NCBI GenBank assembly: GCA_025930755.1
Contig: JAICOJ010000029.1
Span: 1-32,641, forward strand
From: Gemmatimonadaceae bacterium
GTDB lineage: Bacteria; Gemmatimonadota; Gemmatimonadetes; Gemmatimonadales; Gemmatimonadaceae
Direction: 5' to 3'
Length of the DNA: 32,641 nt
The translations under genes were made by a program, and so were the position numbers. Position 1 is the stretch's first letter. Each line of letters begins with the position of its first letter. Positions 7,517 to 13,893 of the stretch are shown one piece after another. The notes beneath the pieces were generated by a model. That model did no database searches. It was given only the letters and a program-made list of their open reading frames with translations, and was not told where the DNA came from.

Positions 7517-7679
7517 GCTTCGCCAGCGGATCTTCGAGGAGATCGCCGCCAGCGATCTTCGCGGACTGATCTTCACCTGTGTGTGGGCGTTCGATGACCA
7601 ATCGGACGCGGTGGCCTCGGGCTGGCCCTTGTTCCCGGGGAGGGATAGGTTCGCCTTTCCCAATTCGATCCGAGGGTCC

Positions 7680-8159
7680 ATGCGTATCGTACTCCTGAGC
7701 TGCTGCGTCGCCGGCCTCCTCGCCTGTGCAACCAACGACCGTGATGACGTGGCCACGGACACTGCGGCGGGGGCGACGGACACGGCGCCCGCCGTCAGCG
7801 CCATCTCGTTGGCGGATGTCGCGGGCACATGGAATGTGACGGCGAAACCGGAAACCGGCACTGATACGTCCACCACGCGATACACGATGACGGCGACCGC
7901 GGACACCAGTGGATGGACCATTGCCTTTCCCGGTCGGGCACAAACCGTGGCAGTGCGCGTCGTCGCCGTGCAGGGTGACAGCATCGTGACCGAGGCGGGC
8001 CCTTTCCCGAGCGTTCGGCGGCAGAGCGTTCAGGTCACCACGCGCAACGTCCTGCGCAGGGAGGGCGAGCGCCTCGTCGGGTCGACGCGCGCGCGCTATC
8101 AGACGACCGGCTCGGACACGGTACTCGTGCTTCGGACCGAAGCGACACGCGCGCCGTAA
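7680..8159 (+). CDS. Predicted lipoprotein of unknown function
   Basis: A 159-residue protein starting MRIVLLSCCVAGLLACATND, a lipoprotein signal with lipobox LLAC and acylated Cys16. A Thr/Ala/Asp-rich linker of about 25 residues follows. The remaining domain (about 45-155) is built of alternating polar and hydrophobic strands, including AGTWNVTAKPETG and DTVLVLRTEATRAP, suggesting a small beta-barrel or sandwich. No family is recognised. The start is set by the signal peptide; the frame extends 33 codons upstream but that part lacks protein-like character. The preceding 160 bases hold three GATCTTC words (7530-7575) but no gene. Confidence 0.75.
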   Translation: MRIVLLSCCVAGLLACATNDRDDVATDTAAGATDTAPAVSAISLADVAGTWNVTAKPETGTDTSTTRYTMTATADTSGWTIAFPGRAQTVAVRVVAVQGDSIVTEAGPFPSVRRQSVQVTTRNVLRREGERLVGSTRARYQTTGSDTVLVLRTEATRAP

Positions 8160-8207
8160 CCCGCGAGACGCGCCGCACGAGGGCTCCACTCTCACCCGGA
8201 GATGGCG

Positions 8208-8768
8208 ATGGTTCCTCTGACATCGTTGCTGGTGCCGGTGCTGCTGTCCGCCGTGATCGTGTTTCTCGTCAGCGCGATCATGAACGCGGTGCTGACCTAC
8301 CACTTCAACGACGTAACGAAGGTGCCGGACGAAGATGGGGTGATGGCGGCCCTGCGGCGCTTCAACATTCCACCCGGCGACTACATGATCCCGCGGGCGC
8401 CGTCCATGAAGGCGATGAAGGAGCCCGCGTTCAAGGAGAAGATGAATCAGGGGCCGGTGGCACTCATGACGGTCCTGCCACCCGGCCCATTCCACATGGG
8501 AAAGAGCCTCGTGCAGTGGTTCATCTACTGCGCGGTCATCGCCTTCTTCGCCGGCTACGTCGCCAGCCGTACGCTCGGACCGGGCGCGCCGTATCTCGGC
8601 GTCTTCCGCATCATAGGGACCGTCGCCTTCATCGGATTCGTCGGCGGGCTCTGGCAGGACTCGATCTGGTGGAACCGGAAGTGGAGCACGACGGTCAAGC
8701 ACACGGTCGACGGCCTCGTCTACGCGCTGTTGACTGCCGGGACGTTCGGGTGGCTGTGGCCGCGATGA
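8208..8768 (+). CDS. Four-helix integral membrane protein of unknown function
   Basis: A 186-residue protein. Hydrophobic helices are visible at about 6-26, 102-120, 125-145 and 165-183. Between the first two lies a conserved-looking soluble stretch with several Met, Pro and Lys residues (FNIPPGDYMIPRAPSMKAMK). Trp-rich segments (GLWQDSIWWNRKWSTTVKH) flank the last helix. I do not recognise a named family with certainty. An ATG at 8202 is in frame, but CCGGAG at 8196-8201 is correctly spaced (6 bases) only for the ATG at 8208. It sits 48 bases after a lipoprotein gene and may be cotranscribed. Confidence 0.8.
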   Translation: MVPLTSLLVPVLLSAVIVFLVSAIMNAVLTYHFNDVTKVPDEDGVMAALRRFNIPPGDYMIPRAPSMKAMKEPAFKEKMNQGPVALMTVLPPGPFHMGKSLVQWFIYCAVIAFFAGYVASRTLGPGAPYLGVFRIIGTVAFIGFVGGLWQDSIWWNRKWSTTVKHTVDGLVYALLTAGTFGWLWPR

Positions 8769-8790
8769 CGGACTGACGCGGAGGAAATGA

Positions 8791-8876
8791 CGAGCGAGGA
8801 TTGCGGAACGAGGACGGTCATTGGGCCGAGCGGGTCCGCTTCCTCGTTCCTCGTTCCCTTTTCCTCGTTCCTCGTT
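8791..8876. repeat. Heptad-repeat foldback element (CGAGGAA/TTCCTCG type)
   Basis: The right arm has two perfect 16-bp copies of TTCCTCGTTCCTCGTT (8840-8855 and 8861-8876), each made of TTCCTCG heptads, with a 21-base repeat distance. The left arm (8791-8817) holds complementary units, including GGAACGAGGA (8805-8814), which pairs exactly with TCCTCGTTCC at 8841-8850 and 8862-8871. The single-stranded form could make a long, slipping hairpin. It fills the spacer between two plus-strand genes. Confidence 0.75.
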
Positions 8877-8932
8877 GACGTTGGCAGTGCTCTTGCTTCC
8901 CGTGGCTCCCCGCCTCGAGGGGAGCTCACGCC

Positions 8933-10210
8933 ATGCGCAAGGTCATCGCGTTCTGCCTAACCGTCGCTCTCGCCGCCTGCGACGACCCGGTCCGGCCATC
9001 CTCCAGCGGTGAGCGCACGCCGAATCTCGCAACGATTGCGACGGAGCCGGACGCGATCGCCATCTCGGCGGGCATTCAGCGGCTGCACCTGCCGTATGGC
9101 ACGATGATCGACCCCGTCTTCGCCTCGTCCGATCCCGCCTCGCCTGATTTCACCCGTCTCGTGAGCTACACACGCGCGGGCGACGCGGCCATCTGGACCG
9201 GGCACTATCTGGCCGCGGAAGCGTTTCGCTATGACGTCACCCGGTCTCGTGAGGCGCTGCGCAATGTCCGAACGACCATCGATGGAATCGCGGGCCTGGT
9301 GGAGGTGACCGGCACCGGTCTGCTCGCGCGCTTCTACATGCCGAGGACGTCGCCGTACGTCGCCGACATCACTGCCGGGGAGCAGAAGCACACGCGACGC
9401 GAAGGCACGATCGACGGACAGAGCTACTACTGGTGGGGAAATACCTCTCGCGACCAGTACTCCGGGGTCTTCTTCGGTCTCGGCGTCGCGTACGACCTGG
9501 TCGGCGATGGCACCACGCGGCGACACATCAGGCGCGTCGTCACACGCATGCTGGATTTCCTTCTGCGCAACGGCTGGAACGTCGTCATGCCGGATGGCCA
9601 GATCAGCACGACGTTCATCGGTCGCGCCGACCAGCAGCTCAGCCTGCTTCAGGTCGGCCGGCGGGTCCACCCCGAGCGGTTCACCGCCGTCTACCTCGCC
9701 CATCGCACCGCACTGGCCGCCGAGGTGCCCCTTCCCATCACCGGTGAGTGCTTCGATCCGCACAACAGCTACTTCAAGTTCAACCTGGATCACATCAACC
9801 TCTTCAACCTCATCCGGCTCGAGGAGCCCCTTTCCCCCGCGCTGCCGTTCTACATGCAGGCCTTCACGACGCTCCGCGAATGCACGGGCAGCCACCAGAA
9901 CGCGCACTTCAACATGATCGACCGTGGTGTCCGAGGTCCGGCGGCCACTCGCGACGCCGAGACGGACGTCCTGCTCGACCTCTGGCTCGAGCGGCCACGC
10001 CGAGACTACTTTGTCGACGTACGCAGCCAGTACCCGGAATGTGAGGACAATCGCTCCTGCACGCCGGTGCGCGTTGACCAGCGCGTCAATACCGACTTCC
10101 TCTGGCAACGGAGTCCGTTTCAGACCTATGGCGGAGGCCAGGGCCTCATCGAGACGGCGGGGATCGACTACATCCTCCCGTACTGGATGTCGCGGTGGTA
10201 CGCTCGGTAG
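8933..10210 (+). CDS. Predicted lipoprotein, possible (alpha/alpha) barrel, unknown function
   Basis: A 425-residue protein with a lipoprotein signal (MRKVIAFCLTVALAACDD, Cys16). A GGGGAG ribosome site precedes the ATG. The mature part is alpha-helix-rich with regular spacing of aromatic stretches, such as SYYWWGNTSRDQYSGVFFG, FNLDHINLFNLIRL and QNAHFNMIDRG. This resembles the six-hairpin (alpha/alpha-toroid) fold of many glycoside hydrolases and lyases, but no catalytic motif is identified. Five Cys residues remain after the lipid Cys region, including pairs near the C-terminus (PECEDNRSC). It should face the periplasm or outer surface. The function is not assigned. Confidence 0.75.
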   Translation: MRKVIAFCLTVALAACDDPVRPSSSGERTPNLATIATEPDAIAISAGIQRLHLPYGTMIDPVFASSDPASPDFTRLVSYTRAGDAAIWTGHYLAAEAFRYDVTRSREALRNVRTTIDGIAGLVEVTGTGLLARFYMPRTSPYVADITAGEQKHTRREGTIDGQSYYWWGNTSRDQYSGVFFGLGVAYDLVGDGTTRRHIRRVVTRMLDFLLRNGWNVVMPDGQISTTFIGRADQQLSLLQVGRRVHPERFTAVYLAHRTALAAEVPLPITGECFDPHNSYFKFNLDHINLFNLIRLEEPLSPALPFYMQAFTTLRECTGSHQNAHFNMIDRGVRGPAATRDAETDVLLDLWLERPRRDYFVDVRSQYPECEDNRSCTPVRVDQRVNTDFLWQRSPFQTYGGGQGLIETAGIDYILPYWMSRWYAR

Positions 10211-10217
10211 CACACGC

Positions 10218-10952
10218 CTGACGAGGTGCCTCGGGGCGTTGCTGCTGGGAGCGAGCGCGTGCGGGGCTCCGGCTGGCGATCGCGCCAGCGGAGACACGAG
10301 GGCCGGCGCGGACTCGTCGGTCGTCATCGAGGGTGACTTCTCCGTCTCACACACGCCCTGTCCCGCGGGCGCGTCCTATACCCTCGGCGACACGGTCCAA
10401 TGGGCGACGATGATCGAGGAGGGAAAGCGCGTCGTCCTTCGCGCGAACGGTGCGATCATCGACACGGTCGAGGTACTGTTCGGCGTCCACCACATCGGCC
10501 GGGATTCCCTTCTCTTCTTCCCGGTGCGGGCGTACGACGCCGATTCCGTCGAGCGGGCGTCGGTGCCGGCGACGCCGGCGTGGCCAACTGATCACGTGCT
10601 CTGCACGCCCGCCGGGCGGCGGACGCTGAGCGAGCTCGTGCCGTACTTCAACTCGGGGTTCTCATCACCCGCCGTCATCGATTCCGCCGTTCACTACTGG
10701 GGGATGAGGCCGGAGGGGAGCCAGGGAAGCTATCGCCTCTACGCCATGCGCTACTGGCCGCGGGGCGGACGCCTGGATTCGCTCTTCCTTCGCGACGAAT
10801 CTCCCGCCACCGACTACCGCTACTTCTACGGGCCACCGTTCGAGGAGGGCGGCGCCATCGTCTACGATGGCGGTGACGCCCGCGCGCTCATCGACCCCGC
10901 GACCTGGCGAGTGATCACTGTCGAGCCGCGGCGCCAGTCGATGACGCCCTAG
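10218..10952 (+). CDS. Predicted lipoprotein with likely non-ATG start, unknown function
   Basis: The frame ending at 10952 encodes an evident secreted protein. Its lipoprotein signal reads LTRCLGALLLGASACGAP, followed by a Gly/Asp/Ser linker and a domain beginning VVIEGDFSVSHTPCPAG. No ATG or GTG lies in frame near the signal peptide. The codons that fit are CTG at 10218 (a 244-residue product with a normal-length signal) and TTG at 10239, which would leave only seven residues before the Cys. I chose CTG. Upstream in-frame ATGs lie inside the preceding gene and give implausible protein. It begins 8 bases after the preceding lipoprotein gene, so translation may be coupled. The function is unknown. 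Confidence 0.6.
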   Translation: MTRCLGALLLGASACGAPAGDRASGDTRAGADSSVVIEGDFSVSHTPCPAGASYTLGDTVQWATMIEEGKRVVLRANGAIIDTVEVLFGVHHIGRDSLLFFPVRAYDADSVERASVPATPAWPTDHVLCTPAGRRTLSELVPYFNSGFSSPAVIDSAVHYWGMRPEGSQGSYRLYAMRYWPRGGRLDSLFLRDESPATDYRYFYGPPFEEGGAIVYDGGDARALIDPATWRVITVEPRRQSMTP

Positions 10953-10956
10953 GACC

Positions 10957-11355
10957 ATGCCCATTCGCGTCGTTCGCCTTGGAGGTCCTCGCGCACCGGG
11001 GGAGGGCACCCGGCTGGGAACCGTTAGGCGCCCGCCGCGCGGCGTGCGGAAGGGACAATTCGCCTCGCGGGATTACTTCGACGTCTGGCTTCCGGAGCTT
11101 GCGCCGAGCGCCGAGGTCGTGTCCTGGGCGCTGTCGGAGCCATGGACGGACGCGCGGTGGCGGCGGTACGCTCGACGATATCACCGGGAAATGCGCGAGC
11201 CGCGCGCGCGCCACCTCATCGAGCTCCTCGCCGCGCTCTCGCACCAGGCGAGCTTCTCGGTGGGGTGTTACTGTGAGGATCCCTCACGCTGTCATCGCAG
11301 TCTGCTGCGCACCCTGCTCGCCGATGCCGGCGGGGCGATCGGGGAAGTGACGTGA
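10957..11355 (+). CDS. DUF488 family protein
   Basis: A 132-residue protein with the DUF488 pattern: RDYFDVWLPELAPS near residue 40, W and Y landmarks in the middle (RWRRYARRYHREM) and the C-terminal signature GCYCEDPSRCHRSLL with two Cys and a His. The biochemical role of the family is not established. It starts four bases after the stop of the upstream lipoprotein gene and overlaps the next gene by four bases (GTGA), so it lies in a compact plus-strand run. The CGTTAGGC octamer occurs inside it at 11022. Confidence 0.88.
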   Translation: MPIRVVRLGGPRAPGEGTRLGTVRRPPRGVRKGQFASRDYFDVWLPELAPSAEVVSWALSEPWTDARWRRYARRYHREMREPRARHLIELLAALSHQASFSVGCYCEDPSRCHRSLLRTLLADAGGAIGEVT

Positions 11356-11789
11356 CGTCCCCTGCCGCGCTCGAACGGCGAACGACACGCGCCATGCACC
11401 TGGCGCGAACCCCCTGGGTGTTCGATCCGCTCGTGGGCATGGCCGTGGGCCTTCCGATCCTCGGGGTCGGCAGCCGCATCGCCATGCGCATCATCGCTCA
11501 CGCCACGAACGTCGCCCCGAGCTTCTCACTCGGTGGCACGATGACGGTCGTGTCTCTTGGCGTGGCGAGCGGCGCGGCTGGAGGGATGATCTACGCGGTG
11601 CTGTATCGCGCCTGGCGCGACCGCCCGACCCTGCGAGGCGTGATCTTCGGAGTCATTCTCATCCTGCTGACGCTGCGCGGCGCAAGCCCGTTCACGCCCC
11701 TGACGCTCGGCCTCTTCCTGCCACTCACGCTGCTCTACGGAGCGCTGCTGCACTTCGTGCACCGGCTTCGGTTTGGCGACGAGCCTTGA
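11352..11789 (+). CDS. Small integral membrane protein, unknown function
   Basis: A 145-residue protein beginning with GTG in a GTGA overlap with the DUF488 stop codon. Hydrophobic helices are visible at about 25-45, 58-80, 97-110 and 115-135, separated by short Arg-rich loops. This suggests a four-helix inner-membrane protein with a positively charged N-terminus in the cytoplasm. No family signature is recognised. The overlap with DUF488 implies coupled synthesis; whether the two proteins work together is not known. Confidence 0.8.
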   Translation: MTSPAALERRTTRAMHLARTPWVFDPLVGMAVGLPILGVGSRIAMRIIAHATNVAPSFSLGGTMTVVSLGVASGAAGGMIYAVLYRAWRDRPTLRGVIFGVILILLTLRGASPFTPLTLGLFLPLTLLYGALLHFVHRLRFGDEP

Positions 11790-11795
11790 AGGCGG

Positions 11796-11925
11796 TGCAC
11801 AGAGGCGCATAGAGACAGGCACAGAGACACACCGAGGACTTCAACAGCACGTGCTTTGTGACAAGCATTGGCCGTTGACGTTGCTCCGTATGTCTCTGTG
11901 CGATGTCTCTGTGTGTCTCTGTGCT
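11796..11925. repeat. Foldback repeat of CACAGAGACA type at a convergent gene junction
   Basis: The left arm (11796-11837) carries imperfect copies of CACAGAGACA. The right arm (11889-11925) carries three copies of TGTCTCTGTG. The 13-mer GCACAGAGACACA (11819-11831) pairs exactly with TGTGTCTCTGTGC (11912-11924). The element lies between the end of a plus-strand membrane-protein gene and the end of the minus-strand MCO gene, a position suited to a bidirectional terminator. Confidence 0.75.
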
Positions 11926-11962
11926 ACCGCTCTCAACGGCCCCGTTGCGCGAACGACGCGAT

Positions 11963-13858
11963 TTACCTGACGAGGAACGGCATGGTCGCGAGCACCAGCC
12001 CGTTCCCGGAGCGAACCTCCAGGCGCATCGCGCCCGGCTCGCGCGGGGTGAGCTCGAAGTCGAAAGTCTCACCGATGGTGATGGGCTGCCGAGCGACGGT
12101 CGTGACCCGCCGCTCATCGGGCAGGTCGGCGCCATCCTTGGCCAGCGCGCGCCAGTGCACGAGCGCGGTATCGCGTCGAACCTCGACGCGAATTCCCGGA
12201 CGGGAGATGGTGATGTTGATCAGCCGGATGCGATGCGCCACACCAGCGCGGAGCTGGACTTCCGCGGGGGCCAGCTGCCCGTTGAGCAGCACCGACCGCC
12301 GTATCACCTCCGGAGTCCGCGGCGTGCTGATGAGCACGGGAATGTCCGTCGACGCGTCGTAGGGACGGTCGGGGTCCACGACCAGCAGCGCTCCCGAGAG
12401 CCCCGCCGGCTGCTGTCGCGGCTCGTCGACGTGCGTGTGATAGATGAATGTCCCGGACCTCGGCGGTGTGAATCGCGCCTCGAAGGAATCGCGTGGCGCG
12501 ATCACGGGCGAGAGGCGGCGATTTTCGCCGCTGAAGCCGGCAACGCCATCGAAGTAGCTGTCGAGCTCGATGCCGTGCCAATGCACGGCGGTCGGCTCGG
12601 GGCCTCGATTGACGACCATGATTGCGACCGGCTCGTCGCGGCGCAGCACGATGGGCGGGCCGCTGCGCCTCGTCGTGTCTACGGGCGATTCCCCGCTCCC
12701 TTCGTGCAGAGTGAACGCGTAGTACGGCAATTCGGTCGTCCCGCCACCGGGACGGACGAGCAGCCGCAGACGACGGCGTCCGTCATTGCTGGCCGACTCC
12801 GAGGGGGCATCCCCGTGCGGCTCCACCGACACCCCGACGACCAGACCGCTCATCCCCTCGATGGCGTGATTGCCGACGTGAGCCGCATGCGCACGAGGCA
12901 CCTGCTCCGCTTTTCTGGTACCTAACGGGCCGCGAAGGGCGAAGTGTGTCGTGAAGTGACAGTGAAAGAGCCAGTTTCCGGGGCGTTCCGGAATCCACGA
13001 AATCGTCGCGGTCGAGCCCACGCGCACCCGCTCCGTCACCACTCGATCCCGACTGACCTCGGCATAGGTCGTATCGCCGATCCCGTCCCCGCGGCTGTCG
13101 ACGCGGAAATAGAACCCGTGGAGATGCATCGGGTGAATTTCCGGGGACGCGTTGATCAACCGCATCCGCACGGTGTCGCCGACCTTGTGCGTCAGGCGCG
13201 TCGTATGCGGCCACGAGCGTCCGTTGATCACGAGGAGGAGCCGCTGCTGCGCCGTCGCGAGCCCTTCCGCCCCCGGGCGGTCTGCCCACTCCCCGAACAC
13301 CATGATGTGATCCCGTGGCGCAGGCTTGCCCGGCGGGTCGACAATGATCGCGCCCGAGAGCTGCGCATCCTCCGCCGTGCGCGCACCGAACTGCCGGCCC
13401 ATCGTCGTCGCCCAATAGTAGTAGGCGCCGGGCGCATCGAGACGGAAGCGCACTTCGCGCGTTTCACGCGGCGCAACTTTCACCACCGCGGGAGTTGCCC
13501 CCGCGGCGACCGGCCGGGACACCAGACCGTGCACGGTGAGCGCGCTGTCCGGGAGCGAGTTGGTGATGGAGGCGACGACCTCGGTGCCCGCGGGAACCCG
13601 AATCAGCGGGCCAGGGATCTGGAGCGGCCGGCCGACCTCGCCGAACGCCAGCATCTCGGCACTGGGACCGTCCGCCCCGTGCGGATACCACTGTCCGGCA
13701 CGCGTCTCGAGCCGCACGCGGAGCACTCCATTCTCCAGCGTGCCCGCCGCCCGCTCATTGTCGTGGGTCTGAATCCGCTCCGGCGGCGTGCCACGCCTAA
13801 CGGCTGCCGCCGAAGTCAGGATCGCCAGCGCCAGAATGACGAGTGAGGTCCGCCGCAT
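11963..13858 (-). CDS. Secreted multicopper oxidase with permuted copper-motif order
   Basis: A 631-residue protein with a signal peptide (MRRTSLVILALAILTSAAA). Four cupredoxin-like domains are inferred. The first is degenerate at the copper positions (VHG at 109-111, YYYWATT near 147). The second carries HPMHLHG (His242, 245, 247) and WLFHCHFTTHF (His299, Cys300, His301, His305). The third carries VHWHG (His426, 428) and YHTH (His474, 476). The fourth is degenerate. All ligands for a type 1 site and a trinuclear centre are present, but HWHG/HTH follow HPxHLHG/HCHxxxH instead of preceding them. The start at 13858 has a GGAGGG ribosome site; an in-frame ATG at 13897 would precede the signal peptide. 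It lies 35 bases after the TonB receptor gene, probably in one operon. The substrate could be a phenol, Cu(I), Fe(II) or Mn(II). Confidence 0.92.
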   Translation of the reverse strand: MRRTSLVILALAILTSAAAVRRGTPPERIQTHDNERAAGTLENGVLRVRLETRAGQWYPHGADGPSAEMLAFGEVGRPLQIPGPLIRVPAGTEVVASITNSLPDSALTVHGLVSRPVAAGATPAVVKVAPRETREVRFRLDAPGAYYYWATTMGRQFGARTAEDAQLSGAIIVDPPGKPAPRDHIMVFGEWADRPGAEGLATAQQRLLLVINGRSWPHTTRLTHKVGDTVRMRLINASPEIHPMHLHGFYFRVDSRGDGIGDTTYAEVSRDRVVTERVRVGSTATISWIPERPGNWLFHCHFTTHFALRGPLGTRKAEQVPRAHAAHVGNHAIEGMSGLVVGVSVEPHGDAPSESASNDGRRRLRLLVRPGGGTTELPYYAFTLHEGSGESPVDTTRRSGPPIVLRRDEPVAIMVVNRGPEPTAVHWHGIELDSYFDGVAGFSGENRRLSPVIAPRDSFEARFTPPRSGTFIYHTHVDEPRQQPAGLSGALLVVDPDRPYDASTDIPVLISTPRTPEVIRRSVLLNGQLAPAEVQLRAGVAHRIRLINITISRPGIRVEVRRDTALVHWRALAKDGADLPDERRVTTVARQPITIGETFDFELTPREPGAMRLEVRSGNGLVLATMPFLVR

Positions 13859-13893
13859 CGCGCCCTCCGGAAAGTGTCCTGCCCCGTGGTGCT

